From Actinomadura rubteroloni (GTDB taxonomy: Bacteria > Actinomycetota > Actinomycetes > Streptosporangiales > Streptosporangiaceae), in the NCBI RefSeq assembly GCF_002911665.1, contig NZ_MTBP01000002.1:1922001-1986000 (forward strand): DNA of 64,000 nucleotides. The letters are read 5' to 3'. A model generated the notes under the pieces. The model worked only from the letters and a program-made list of their open reading frames with translations. It ran no database searches and was not told where the DNA came from. Position numbers and translations under genes: made by a program. Shown here in pieces: positions 17,573 through 25,931 of this stretch (the stretch's first letter is position 1; every line of letters starts with the position of its first letter).

Positions 17573-18004
17573 TCACTTGACCTCGATGCCCATCGAGCGG
17601 GCGGTGCCCGCCACGATCTTCTCCGCCGCCTCCAGCGTGGTGGCGTTGAGGTCGGGCATCTTGGTGGTGGCGATCTCGCGGATCTGGTCCGCGGTCACCG
17701 AGCCGACCTTCGTCTTGTGGGGCTCGCCCGAGCCCTTCTCCACACCGGCGGCCTTGAGGATGAGCTGCGCCGCGGGCGGGGTCTTGGTGACGAAGGTGAA
17801 CGAGCGGTCCTCGAAGATCGTGATCTCGACGGGGATCACGTTGCCGCGCTGGGCCTCGGTCGCGGCGTTGTACTGCTTGCAGAAGTCCATGATGTTGACG
17901 CCGTGCGGACCGAGGGCGGTACCGACCGGCGGCGCCGGGGTCGCCGCGCCCGCATTGAGCTGAACTTTAACGATCGCGGAGATTTTCTTCTTCTTCGGGG
18001 GCAT
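17573..18004 (-). CDS. rplK: 50S ribosomal protein L11
   Basis: 143 aa. N-terminal domain with APPVGTALGPHGVNIMDFCK and a C-terminal RNA-binding domain (GSVTADQIREIA). It forms part of the GTPase-associated centre and is the target of thiopeptide antibiotics. The start is ATG after AGGAGGGCGC. A 214-base gap separates it from the nusG terminator and holds the CRISPR-like repeats described separately. Confidence 0.98.
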   Translation of the reverse strand: MPPKKKKISAIVKVQLNAGAATPAPPVGTALGPHGVNIMDFCKQYNAATEAQRGNVIPVEITIFEDRSFTFVTKTPPAAQLILKAAGVEKGSGEPHKTKVGSVTADQIREIATTKMPDLNATTLEAAEKIVAGTARSMGIEVK

Positions 18005-18106
18005 GCGCCCTCCTCTGTCCCAATTTCTTCGGTTCCGACTCCCGGACGTCCGGGCAACGGCATGGCAGGGACTCGTCCATGACGTAGGAACCGCTGAGTG
18101 TGGCGG

Positions 18107-18197
18107 TCCGGCATCCCCGCGGTCGCGGGGCTCATCGGCGTCTCGCAGCCGAAGATCGAGACGAGAACCGGACCATCCCCGCAGACGCGGGGCCGAC
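18107..18197. CRISPR. Possible two-repeat type I-E CRISPR relic
   Basis: Two 29-bp units, 18107-18135 and 18169-18197, share the cores ATCCCCGCGGTCGCGGGG and ATCCCCGCAGACGCGGGG and are separated by 33 bases. The second begins CGGACC and closely resembles the type I-E repeat type common in actinomycetes. No further repeats, leader or cas genes are seen. It could instead be a structured rplK leader, so confidence is low. Confidence 0.35.
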
Positions 18198-18218
18198 GAG
18201 CAAGTCTAGGCGAAGCGA

Positions 18219-18245
18219 AACGCCCCCGCGTACGCGAGGGCGTTC
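18219..18245 (-). terminator. secE-nusG terminator
   Basis: Hairpin AACGCCC.CGCG / CGCG.GGGCGTT starting 11 bases after the nusG stop, followed by TTCGCTTCGCC on the transcript. It probably ends the secE-nusG message before the rplK promoter. Confidence 0.75.
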
Positions 18246-18255
18246 CCGGACAATC

Positions 18256-19044
18256 TCAAATCTTGGAGACCTGGTTGAACGACAGCTCGACCGGCGTCTC
18301 CCTGCCGAAAATCGACACCAAGACTTTGAGTTTCTGCTGCTCAACGTTGATCTCGTTGACGGTGGCGGGCAGCGTCGCGAACGGGCCGTCCATGACGGTG
18401 ACCGACTCGCCGACCTCGAAGTCCACGGTGGGCGCGGCCTTGGCGGCCTTCTCCGGCCGGACGGCGCCTTCCTCGGGCTCGGGCGCGAGCAGGTTGGCGA
18501 CCTCGTCCAGGCTCAGCGGCGACGGCTTGTTCAGCAGCCCCACGAACCCGGTGACGCCCGGCGTGTTCCGCACGGCGGCCCACGACTCGTCGGTCAGCTC
18601 CATCCGGACGAGGATGTACCCCGGCAGGACCTTCTCGTTGACCTTCTGCCGCTTGCCGCCCTTGATCTCGGTGACCTCGTGCTGGGGCACCTCGATCTGG
18701 AAGATGAAGTCCTCCATGTTGAGGGTCTGCGTCCGGGTCTCGATGTTGGTCTTGACCCGGTTCTCGTACCCCGCGTAGGAGTGGACGACGTACCAGTCGC
18801 CCGGCTGGAGACGCATCTCCGCCTTGAACTCGGCGTACGGGTCGACCGGAGGGGCCGGGGCCTCCTCCTCGTCGTCGGCGCCGTCGTCCGCGCCGGCCTC
18901 GTCCAGGGACTCCGCGGGGACGTCGGCGGCGGGCTCGGCCTCGCCGAGCGGGGCGGCGGCGGGCTCGTCAGCCGGCGCCTGCTCCGCCGCAGCCGCCAGG
19001 GCCTCGTCGGCGGCCTCGTCGCGGGGCTGTGAGGGCTCGGACAC
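18256..19044 (-). CDS. nusG: Transcription termination/antitermination protein NusG
   Basis: 262 aa from the GTG behind a GAGGAGAGAGAG purine run; a farther upstream GTG lacks a ribosome site. The first ~75 residues are an acidic Ala/Glu/Asp extension usual in actinobacteria. The NGN domain follows (GDWYVVHSYAGYENRVK, LPGYILVRM, TPGVTGFVG), then the C-terminal KOW domain (ESVTVMDGPFATLPATVNEI). It binds RNA polymerase to control elongation and Rho termination, and links to the ribosome. It lies downstream of secE as in most bacteria. Confidence 0.97.
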   Translation of the reverse strand: MSEPSQPRDEAADEALAAAAEQAPADEPAAAPLGEAEPAADVPAESLDEAGADDGADDEEEAPAPPVDPYAEFKAEMRLQPGDWYVVHSYAGYENRVKTNIETRTQTLNMEDFIFQIEVPQHEVTEIKGGKRQKVNEKVLPGYILVRMELTDESWAAVRNTPGVTGFVGLLNKPSPLSLDEVANLLAPEPEEGAVRPEKAAKAAPTVDFEVGESVTVMDGPFATLPATVNEINVEQQKLKVLVSIFGRETPVELSFNQVSKI

Positions 19045-19148
19045 GGTGACTGACTCTCTCTCCTCGTACGGGCATGAATGTTCGGGTGGCACGGCGCGTC
19101 CACGCGCCGGTGCCTGCGGACCCCGGACCGGGCCGCCGGTGTCGTGGC

Positions 19149-19397
19149 TCAGGTGAAGAGCCAGAACACGCCCTTCTGCAGAGCCCAGTCGAGGACGGCG
19201 ACGAGCGCGACCATGAACAGCACGAACACCAGGGACACCGTGGTGTAGGTGATGAGTTCACGCCGCGTCGGCCAGATGACCTTGCGCAGTTCGCCGACCA
19301 CCTGGCGCACGAACAGCGGCGGAGTGGTCCGCTTGGGGGCGGACTTCCCCTTGCCCTCGTCCTTCGCCGCGGCGTCGCCGCGCGTGTCAGTCGCCAT
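19149..19397 (-). CDS. secE: Preprotein translocase subunit SecE
   Basis: 82 aa, single-helix actinobacterial form. Charged N-terminus, the conserved amphipathic segment QVVGELRKVIWPTRREL, and one C-terminal membrane helix. It stabilises SecY in the translocon. The ATG was chosen because it follows GAGGTGAACGGCGGCACA; the longer frame runs back through the tRNA-Trp gene. It is followed by nusG after 104 bases. Confidence 0.96.
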   Translation of the reverse strand: MATDTRGDAAAKDEGKGKSAPKRTTPPLFVRQVVGELRKVIWPTRRELITYTTVSLVFVLFMVALVAVLDWALQKGVFWLFT

Positions 19398-19544
19398 TGT
19401 GCCGCCGTTCACCTCGTAGGTCGTGTGATCGTGGGAACCCGGCCCCGCCGGAGGCTCACCGCCATTGTCCAACGACCACGTGGTCGACGCGCATTCCCGC
19501 GCCGGACGGCCCGGTGTGTCGAGGGACGCGCGCACCGCACCTCG

Positions 19545-19617
19545 CAGGGCAGGAGGGACTCGAACCCCCAACCGCCGGTTTTGGAGACCGGTGCTCTACC
19601 AATTGAGCCACTGCCCT
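19545..19617 (-). tRNA. tRNA-Trp (CCA anticodon)
   Basis: 73-nt cloverleaf with a 7-bp acceptor (AGGGCAG/CTGCCCT), anticodon loop CTCCAAA and T-loop TTCGAGT. The discriminator base is G and no CCA end is encoded. It sits just upstream of secE, the conserved trpT-secE-nusG arrangement of actinobacteria. Confidence 0.97.
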
Positions 19618-19878
19618 TCGCCCTCCCCCGGAGGGGAGATCCCGGTCCACGGACCGGGCCGTACCGGACACAGTGTACGGGCCGAGTGGACATGGCCGTA
19701 TTCCGCGACGCGGTACCGGGAACGTGAGTCTACGGTGCGCGGCCGTCCACGTCGAACCGGAACCGCCGCGCCGCGACCCGGGACGCGCCGGCGCACCGCC
19801 GTGACCAGCGGGAGCCGTGGACCGTGCCGGGCGCGATATCGGCTGAACGCAGCGCCCGCAATCTGTAACGATGGGGGC

Positions 19879-21090
19879 ATGAGCACTGACCGACCTCGCG
19901 TCTCCCGACGTATCGCCGCCATCTCCGAGTCCGCCACGCTGGCCGTCGACGCCAAGGCCAAGGCGCTGAAGGCGGCGGGCCGCCCGGTCATCGGGTTCGG
20001 CGCCGGCGAGCCGGACTTCCCCACCCCCGAGTACATCGTCGAGGCGGCCGTGACGGCCTGCCGCGTCCCGCGCTTCCACAAGTACACCCCGGCGGGCGGG
20101 CTGCCCGAGCTGAAGGCCGCGATCGCGGAGAAGACGGCGCGCGACTCCGGGTACGCGGTGGACGCGTCCCAGGTGCTCGTGACCAACGGCGGCAAGCAGG
20201 CGGTCTACGAGGCGTTCGCGGCGCTGCTCGACCCGGGCGACGAGGTGATCGTCCCGACGCCGTACTGGACGACCTATCCCGAGTCGATCCGGCTGGCGGG
20301 CGGCGTCCCGGTGGACGTGGTCGCCGACGAGACGACCGGCTACCGCGTCACGGTCGAGCAGTTGGAGGCGGCGCGCACCGAGCGGACGAAGGTGCTGCTG
20401 TTCGTGTCGCCGTCCAACCCGACGGGCGCGGTCTACACCCGCGACCAGATCGAGGCGATCGGCCGCTGGGCCGACGAGCACGGCCTGTGGGTCGTGACGG
20501 ACGAGATCTACGAGCACCTGGTGTACGGCGACGCCGAGTTCCACTCGATGCCGGTCGTGGTGCCGGAGCTGGCGGACCGGACGCTCGTCCTGAACGGCGT
20601 CGCGAAGACGTACGCGATGACGGGCTGGCGCGTGGGCTGGCTCATCGGCCCGAACGACGTGGTGAAGGCGGCGGCGAACCTCCAGTCGCACGCGACGTCG
20701 AACGTGGCGAACGTGTCGCAGGCGGCGGCGCTCGCGGCGGTGACCGGGGAGCTGTCGGCGGTCGCGGAGATGCGGACGGCCTTCGACCGCCGCCGCCGCA
20801 CGATGGTCCGGATGCTCAACGACATCGACGGCGTCGTGTGCCCCGAGCCGGAGGGCGCGTTCTACGTCTACCCGTCGGTCAAGGCGCTGCTCGGCCGGGA
20901 GATCCGGGGCAAGCGCCCGCAGACCTCGGTGGAGCTGGCGGCGCTGATCCTGGACGAGGCCGAGGTCGCGCTCGTTCCGGGTGAGGCGTTCGGGACGCCG
21001 GGCTACTTCCGCCTGTCCTACGCGCTGGGCGACGACGACCTGGTCGAGGGCGTGTCGCGGGTCGCCAAGCTGCTCGCCGAAGCGCGCTGA
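19879..21090 (+). CDS. aspC: Pyridoxal-phosphate aminotransferase (aspartate aminotransferase type)
   Basis: 403 aa, class I/II aminotransferase of the Ib aspartate aminotransferase type. Substrate-side motif GFGAGEPDFPTP near residue 40, SPSNPTG at about 178-183, the DEIY motif at 208-211, and the PLP lysine in VAKTYAMTGWR (Lys243). It transfers amino groups between aspartate and 2-oxoglutarate in central nitrogen metabolism. The ATG at GGGGGCATGAGC was chosen because residues before it read through tRNA-Trp. It is divergent from trpT-secE and ends at an excellent terminator. The same neighbour is found beside secE in Streptomyces, from memory. Confidence 0.92.
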   Translation: MSTDRPRVSRRIAAISESATLAVDAKAKALKAAGRPVIGFGAGEPDFPTPEYIVEAAVTACRVPRFHKYTPAGGLPELKAAIAEKTARDSGYAVDASQVLVTNGGKQAVYEAFAALLDPGDEVIVPTPYWTTYPESIRLAGGVPVDVVADETTGYRVTVEQLEAARTERTKVLLFVSPSNPTGAVYTRDQIEAIGRWADEHGLWVVTDEIYEHLVYGDAEFHSMPVVVPELADRTLVLNGVAKTYAMTGWRVGWLIGPNDVVKAAANLQSHATSNVANVSQAAALAAVTGELSAVAEMRTAFDRRRRTMVRMLNDIDGVVCPEPEGAFYVYPSVKALLGREIRGKRPQTSVELAALILDEAEVALVPGEAFGTPGYFRLSYALGDDDLVEGVSRVAKLLAEAR

Positions 21091-21107
21091 CGGCACGGAC
21101 GTTCGCG

Positions 21108-21147
21108 AGGATCATGGACCGGATCGTCCGGTCCATGATCCTTTTTT
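21108..21147 (+). terminator. Strong intrinsic terminator after aspC
   Basis: A perfect 16-bp stem (arms 21108-21123 and 21127-21142, starting AGGATCATGG) with a TCG loop runs directly into six T residues. It is the most canonical terminator in the window. Confidence 0.95.
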
Positions 21148-21258
21148 GTGTCCCGGCATGGTCGGGACGAGTCACCCGACATGGTCCGGACATGGCCCGG
21201 ACGGGCGGTTCGCGGTGCCGCGCGCCCGCGTCGCGGCACGATCCGGCAGCATTGGTCC

Positions 21259-22335
21259 ATGGAGGCCACCATCACCTCGGGGCGCCCCGAGCACGACACC
21301 ACGGGACGGGACGTCGCCGCCCTCCCGAAGGCCCATCTGCATCTGCACTTCACCGGGTCGATGCGCCACTCGACGCTGGTGGAGCTGGCCGACCGGCACG
21401 GCGTCCACCTGCCGGAGGCGCTGGTCGCCGAGTGGCCGCCGAAGCTGCGCGCGACCGACGAGCGCGGCTGGTTCCGGTTCCAGCGGCTGTACGACATCGC
21501 GCGGTCGGTGCTCGTCACCCCCGACGACCTGCGCCGACTGCTGCGCGAGACGGCCGAGGACGAGGCCGCCGAAGGCTCGGGCTGGCTGGAGATCCAGGTG
21601 GACCCGAGCGGGTTCGCGGCGCGGTTCGGCGGGCTGACGCCGACGGTGGAGCTGGTGCTGGACGCGGCGCGCGAGGCGGGCGCGGCGGCGGGCGTGGGCA
21701 TCGGCGTGGTGATCGCGGCGAACCGCACGCGGCATCCGCTGGACGCGCGGACACTGGCACGGCTCGCCCTGCAGTACGTCGATAAGGGCGTCGTGGGGTT
21801 CGGTCTGTCCAACGACGAGCGGCGCGGCCGGGCCTATGACTTCGACGGCGCGTTCCGCATCGCGCGGCGCGGCGGGCTGCTGGCGGTGCCGCACGGCGGG
21901 GAGCTGCTGGGCCCGGGGAGCGTCCGGGAATGTCTGGAGACGCTCGGTGCGGACCGGATCGGTCACGGGGTGCGGGCGGTCGAGGACCCGTCCCTGCTGG
22001 GGACGATCGTGGACCGGGGCGTGACGCTGGAGGTCTGCCCGGCGTCGAACGTGGGGCTCGGCGTGGCGGCGACGGCGGCGGACGTCCCGGTGCGGGAGCT
22101 GTTCGAGGCGGGCGCGCGGATCGCGCTCGGCGCCGACGACCCGCTGCTGTTCGGGTCGCGGCTGGCGCGGCAGTACACGCTGGTGCGCGCCGAGCACGGG
22201 TTCAGCGACGCGGAGCTGGCCGAGCTGGCGCGGCATTCGGTGCGGGGTTCGGCGGCGCCGGACGACGTCCGGTCCCGGCTGCTGTCGGGCATCGACGACT
22301 GGCTGGCCCGGGAGCCGGGCCAGCCAGTGGTCTGA
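21259..22335 (+). CDS. Adenosine deaminase family protein
   Basis: 358 aa. Metal and active-site motifs of the adenosine/adenine deaminase family are in order: KAHLHLHFTGS with the HxH pair at residues 26-30, AVPHGGE, DRIGHGVRA, EVCPASNVGLG and LGADDPLLF. It hydrolyses adenosine (or a related purine) to inosine in purine salvage. The FTG in place of the usual LEG after HLH is typical of a distinct actinobacterial subgroup, so the exact substrate is open. The ATG is the first sensible start after the aspC terminator and has no clear ribosome site, so the message may be leaderless. Confidence 0.88.
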   Translation: MEATITSGRPEHDTTGRDVAALPKAHLHLHFTGSMRHSTLVELADRHGVHLPEALVAEWPPKLRATDERGWFRFQRLYDIARSVLVTPDDLRRLLRETAEDEAAEGSGWLEIQVDPSGFAARFGGLTPTVELVLDAAREAGAAAGVGIGVVIAANRTRHPLDARTLARLALQYVDKGVVGFGLSNDERRGRAYDFDGAFRIARRGGLLAVPHGGELLGPGSVRECLETLGADRIGHGVRAVEDPSLLGTIVDRGVTLEVCPASNVGLGVAATAADVPVRELFEAGARIALGADDPLLFGSRLARQYTLVRAEHGFSDAELAELARHSVRGSAAPDDVRSRLLSGIDDWLAREPGQPVV

Positions 22336-22339
22336 GCGG

Positions 22340-23752
22340 TCAGGACGCGGCGGGTTCGGCCGCGCGGACGGGCTCGGCTGGCGCCGGGTGCGGCTCGGCG
22401 CGCGGCAGCAGGAGCGTGAGCGCGGCGGCGGCGGCCAGGACGGCGGCGCCCGTCCAGAGCGCCGGGTGCAGCCCGTCGGTGAAGGCGGCCGGGTCGGTGA
22501 CGTCGCCGTTGGCGCTGAACACCGCGCCGAGCACGGCGATCCCGAGGACCGTCCCGAGCTGGCGGAAGGTGTTGCTCGCGCCGGACGCGACCCCGCTGAG
22601 CTTCTCGGGCGCGAACGCCAGGACGAGCCGTGCGACCGGCGCGAAGAACAGCCCCATGCCGATCCCGCAGAGGACGAATCCGGGGACGTACTCGGCGTAG
22701 GCGGTGCCGGGGCCGCTGGCGGCGGCCGTCCAGGCGAGGCCGGCGGCCTGGCAGGCGAGGGCGGCGGTGAGGATCGGCCGGGCGCCGAACCGGGCGGCGA
22801 GCGGCGCGGTCAGCGGGGCGGCGAGCAGCGGCATCGCGGTCCACGGGAGGGTGCGGACGCCCGCGTCGAGCGGCGACATGTGGTTGACGGCCTGCAGGTA
22901 CTGGATGAGCAGGAACGCCGAGCCGAAGATCGCGAAGGCCATCGCGAGCATGACGACGTTGACGATGGTGAACCCGCGGTGGCGGAACAGCGCGAGCGGC
23001 AGCATCGGCGCGTCGGTGCGCAGTTCGCGGACGACGAATCCGGCGAGCAGGGCGGCGCCGCCGAGGAAGCCCGCGAGGACGGCGGGGCTCGTCCAGCCGT
23101 GCTCGTTGCCGCGCACGAGCCCGAGCACGACGCCGACGAGCCCGGTCGACAGCAGCACGGTGCCGGGGATGTCGAGGCGGCGGGCGCCGCCCCGGCTCTC
23201 GGCGAGGAACGCGGGGGTGAGCGCGAGCAGGACGATCCCGACGGGCACGTTGATCCAGAAGATCCACTGCCAGGACGCGTACTCGGTGACGGCGCCGCCG
23301 ACGACGGGGCCGAGCGCGACGCCGAGCCCGCTCATGACGCTCCAGCCCGCGAGCGCGAGGCCGCGCTTGGCCGTGGGGACGGCGGCGGCGAGCATCGTCA
23401 GGGTGAGCGGCGCGACGATCGCGCCGCCGACGCCCTGGACGGCGCGGGCGGTGATGAGCGCGCCGGTGCCGGGGGCGAGCGCGGCGGCGGCGGACGCGAG
23501 CGTGAACAGCGCGAGCCCGGCGGTGAAGACGCGGCGGCGGCCGAACCGGTCGGCGAGCGCGCTGGCGGGCAGGAGCAGGACGGCGAAGGTCAGCGTGTAG
23601 GCGTTGACCGTCCATTCGAGCCCTTCGAGCCCGGCGCCGAGGTCCTCGCCGATGGACGGGAGGGCGTTGGTGACGATGAGGTTGTCGAGCGTCACCATGA
23701 ACAGGGCCAGGCCGGTGACGATGAAGGTGCGGATCGCGTTGGGGGGTCGCAC
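22340..23752 (-). CDS. MFS transporter, DHA2 (EmrB/QacA) family
   Basis: 470 aa with about 14 membrane helices. Family motifs are present: LDNLIVTNALPSI in helix 1, LADRFGRRRV (motif A) after helix 2, and GVALGPVVGGAV (motif C) in helix 5. DHA2 proteins export drugs or metabolites by proton antiport. The start is GTG behind AAGGAGGAAGC. A 25-bp operator identical in design to the one before the adjacent tetR gene overlaps its promoter, so it is very likely controlled by that TetR. The substrate is unknown. Confidence 0.9.
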   Translation of the reverse strand: MRPPNAIRTFIVTGLALFMVTLDNLIVTNALPSIGEDLGAGLEGLEWTVNAYTLTFAVLLLPASALADRFGRRRVFTAGLALFTLASAAAALAPGTGALITARAVQGVGGAIVAPLTLTMLAAAVPTAKRGLALAGWSVMSGLGVALGPVVGGAVTEYASWQWIFWINVPVGIVLLALTPAFLAESRGGARRLDIPGTVLLSTGLVGVVLGLVRGNEHGWTSPAVLAGFLGGAALLAGFVVRELRTDAPMLPLALFRHRGFTIVNVVMLAMAFAIFGSAFLLIQYLQAVNHMSPLDAGVRTLPWTAMPLLAAPLTAPLAARFGARPILTAALACQAAGLAWTAAASGPGTAYAEYVPGFVLCGIGMGLFFAPVARLVLAFAPEKLSGVASGASNTFRQLGTVLGIAVLGAVFSANGDVTDPAAFTDGLHPALWTGAAVLAAAAALTLLLPRAEPHPAPAEPVRAAEPAAS

Positions 23753-23763
23753 GCTTCCTCCTT

Positions 23764-23788
23764 AATTAGTTATCAGTCACTAACTTAG
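23764..23788. promoter_or_regulatory. TetR operator upstream of the MFS gene
   Basis: An AT-rich inverted repeat (TTAGT...ACTAA, with flanking AA/TT and CTTAG) lies between the tetR stop and the MFS ribosome site. It matches the site before tetR (24369-24393, opposite orientation) in all but about two central bases. Confidence 0.7.
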
Positions 23789-23802
23789 ATGGGCAGAAAA
23801 AA

Positions 23803-24363
23803 TCACGGGCGCTCCGCGTCGCGCGCCCAGTCGGCGAGCCAGCGCCCGTCGAGCCGGCGGCCCGGCGGGAACGGCACGGCGAACGCCTGCAGGACGTTGC
23901 CGAGCATTCCGCGCGCGACGAACTGCATGATCTCGTCCGGGTCCACGCCGGAAAGCTCGCCGAACAGGCGCCACAGCGCCGCGAACCGGACGTGCCCGAC
24001 GGCGCGGATCTCGGCGTCGTCCACCGCCGCCGCGTAGATCTGGAGCTGGAGCCGCAGGAGCGTCTGCTCCTTGGTCAGGATCTCCTGGTAGGCGTCGATC
24101 ATCGCCTCGATCGCCGCGCGCCCGTGCCGGCCGCCGACCGCGTCGCGCATCCGCTGCTCGATCGCGCCGAAGCACCGGTCGGCGGCGGCGGTGAACAGAG
24201 CGTGCTTGGTCGGGAAGAGCCGGAACAGGTACGGCTGCGAGACGCCCACCCGCTTGGCGATGGCGGCCGTCGTGGTGCCCTCGAAGCCGGTGCGCGAGAA
24301 CTCGGCGACGGCCGCCTCGATCACCTGCTCGCGGCGCTCGTCGGCGCTCATCCGGGGGCTCAT
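23803..24363 (-). CDS. TetR-family transcriptional regulator
   Basis: 186 aa. N-terminal helix-turn-helix (EFSRTGFEGTTTAAIAKRVG, VSQPYLFRLFPTK at about 35-55) and a helical ligand-binding domain. It most likely represses itself and the downstream MFS exporter through the duplicated operator. The ATG was chosen over an upstream TTG, which lies inside the operator. No ribosome site precedes it, so a leaderless message starting at or near the ATG is plausible. Confidence 0.88.
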   Translation of the reverse strand: MSPRMSADERREQVIEAAVAEFSRTGFEGTTTAAIAKRVGVSQPYLFRLFPTKHALFTAAADRCFGAIEQRMRDAVGGRHGRAAIEAMIDAYQEILTKEQTLLRLQLQIYAAAVDDAEIRAVGHVRFAALWRLFGELSGVDPDEIMQFVARGMLGNVLQAFAVPFPPGRRLDGRWLADWARDAERP

Positions 24364-24368
24364 GGCAG

Positions 24369-24393
24369 CTAAGTTAGTGACCAATAACTAATT
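24369..24393. promoter_or_regulatory. TetR operator at the tetR promoter
   Basis: A second copy of the 25-bp site (CTAAGTTAGT...ACTAATT) immediately precedes the tetR start and overlaps the last bases of murB. Two near-identical sites, one per gene of the pair, indicate autoregulation plus control of the exporter. Confidence 0.7.
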
Positions 24394-25509
24394 TGTCAAC
24401 GTCACGCCCACGAGCACCGGCTCGTTGACCAGCTCGACGCCGAACGCCGCGCGCACGCCGTCCCGCACCTCGCGGGCCAGGGCCAGCAGGTCGGCGGTCG
24501 TCCCGCACCCCGGGTTCGTGAGCGCGAGCGTGTGCTTGGACGAGATGCGCGCCGGACCGTCCCCGTGCCCCTTCGCGAACCCCGCCCGGTCGATCAGCCA
24601 GGCCGCCGACGTCTTCACGCGCGGCGTCCCGTCCGGCGCGGGCGCCTCGGGATAGCGCGGGAACGCGACCTCCGGGCCGAGCCGGTCGGCGACGCGCCGC
24701 TCCAGCTCCGCCAGCGCGTCCGCGCCGAGGATCGGGTTGGTGAAGAACGAGCCGGCGCTGCGCGAGTCCGGGTCGGCGGGGTCCACGACCATGCCCTTGC
24801 CGCGCCGCAGCTCCAGCACCGCGTCGCGCGCCTCCTTCAGCGGGACGCGCTCCCCCGGCGGCACGCCGAGCGACCGCGCCAGCTCCGCGTACGCGATCGG
24901 CTGCGAGTCGTCGCCCTCGCGCAGCAGGTATCCGACCTCCAGCACGACGTACCGATCGGAGCCCTTGAAAACGCTGTGCCGGTAGGTGAAACGGCACTGC
25001 TCACGGTCGAGCGTGACGGTCTCGTTCGTTTCCCGGTCGTACGCGCGCACCCACTGGATCGTCTCGGCGACGTCCTGGCCGTACGCGCCGACGTTCTGGA
25101 TCGGTGTCGCGCCGACCCGTCCGGGGATGCCCGCCAGGCACTCCACGCCGGCCAGCCCGTCGGCGACGCACCGCGCGACGAACGGGTCCCACTCCTCGCC
25201 GGCCTGCGCCGCGACCACGACCCGTCCGCCCTCGACCGCGCGGCGCTCGGTGCCGCGCGTGCCGACGTGGACGACCGTCCCGGGGAACCCCGCGTCGGCG
25301 ACGACCACGTTGCTGCCGCCGCCGAGCACCAGCACCGGCTCGCCCGCCTCGTCGGCCGCGCGGACGGCCTCGACCACGTCCGACTCGGTCGTGGCCTCCA
25401 CGAACCGGCGCGCCGGGCCGCCCAACTTGAGCGTCGTGTATCCGGCCAGGTTCACGTCTTCGGCGAACACCGCCACGTCGTCCGTCCCCTTCTCTCGGCG
25501 GGCCGTCAC
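24388..25509 (-). CDS. murB: UDP-N-acetylenolpyruvoylglucosamine reductase
   Basis: 373 aa. FAD-binding domain with VLGGGSNVVVAD (about 61-72) and GIPGRVGATPIQNVGAYGQD (about 125-144), the catalytic-serine segment SAGSFFTNP, and the C-terminal substrate domain (AAWLIDRAGFAKG, SSKHTLALTN). It makes UDP-MurNAc in peptidoglycan synthesis. The start shares GTGA with the hadB stop; a GTG at VAVFAEDVNL, eleven codons later, is an alternative. The 3' end contains part of the TetR operator. Confidence 0.95.
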   Translation of the reverse strand: MTARREKGTDDVAVFAEDVNLAGYTTLKLGGPARRFVEATTESDVVEAVRAADEAGEPVLVLGGGSNVVVADAGFPGTVVHVGTRGTERRAVEGGRVVVAAQAGEEWDPFVARCVADGLAGVECLAGIPGRVGATPIQNVGAYGQDVAETIQWVRAYDRETNETVTLDREQCRFTYRHSVFKGSDRYVVLEVGYLLREGDDSQPIAYAELARSLGVPPGERVPLKEARDAVLELRRGKGMVVDPADPDSRSAGSFFTNPILGADALAELERRVADRLGPEVAFPRYPEAPAPDGTPRVKTSAAWLIDRAGFAKGHGDGPARISSKHTLALTNPGCGTTADLLALAREVRDGVRAAFGVELVNEPVLVGVTLTN

Positions 25510-25931
25510 GCGAGGCGGACGACGGCCTTCGCGCGGGTCAGCACCTTCTGGCCCTCCGAGCGGGCGGTGAGGGCCACGACGACGCGGTTGCCGTCCAGCT
25601 TCTCCTCGACCTTCCCGCTGATCTCCAGCGTCGCGCCGCCCTCGTCCGGCACCACGACCGGCGACGAGAACCGGACGCCGTAGTCCAGCACCGCGCCCGG
25701 ATCGCCCGCCCAGTCGGTCACGAAACGTCCGCCCTGGGCCATCGTGTACATGCCGTGCGCGATGACGTCCGGCAGCCCGACCGCCTTCGCGTGGCTCTCC
25801 CGCCAGTGGATCGGGTTGAAGTCGCCGGACGCGCCCGCGTACATGACGAGGTTCGCACGGTCCACCGCGAACGTCCGTGCCGGGATCTCCTGGCCGGCCT
25901 CGACGTCGGCGTACTTCACCAGCGCGGCCAT
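25506..25931 (-). CDS. hadB: MaoC-like (3R)-hydroxyacyl-ACP dehydratase subunit HadB
   Basis: 141 aa hot-dog-fold hydratase with the catalytic signature YAGASGDFNPIHW (Asp and His) followed by GLPDVIAHGMYTM. In mycobacteria HadB is the catalytic partner of HadA in the FAS-II elongation cycle. Here a non-mycobacterial actinomycete carries the same hadA-hadB pair, with a TGATG overlap. Its exact acyl substrates are not known. The ATG is fixed by the overlap; longer frames run through hadA. Confidence 0.9.
   Translation of the reverse strand: MAALVKYADVEAGQEIPARTFAVDRANLVMYAGASGDFNPIHWRESHAKAVGLPDVIAHGMYTMAQGGRFVTDWAGDPGAVLDYGVRFSSPVVVPDEGGATLEISGKVEEKLDGNRVVVALTARSEGQKVLTRAKAVVRLA

Noticed and set aside
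18219..18245. Third CRISPR-like unit after the two repeats
   Set aside because: Its CCCCGCGTACGCG core looks similar but it is off the 62-base period and fits better as the nusG terminator.
19641..19658. Hairpin CCCGGTCC / GGACCGGG between tRNA-Trp and aspC
   Set aside because: It lies upstream of both divergent genes, so it cannot be their terminator; no clear role is supported.
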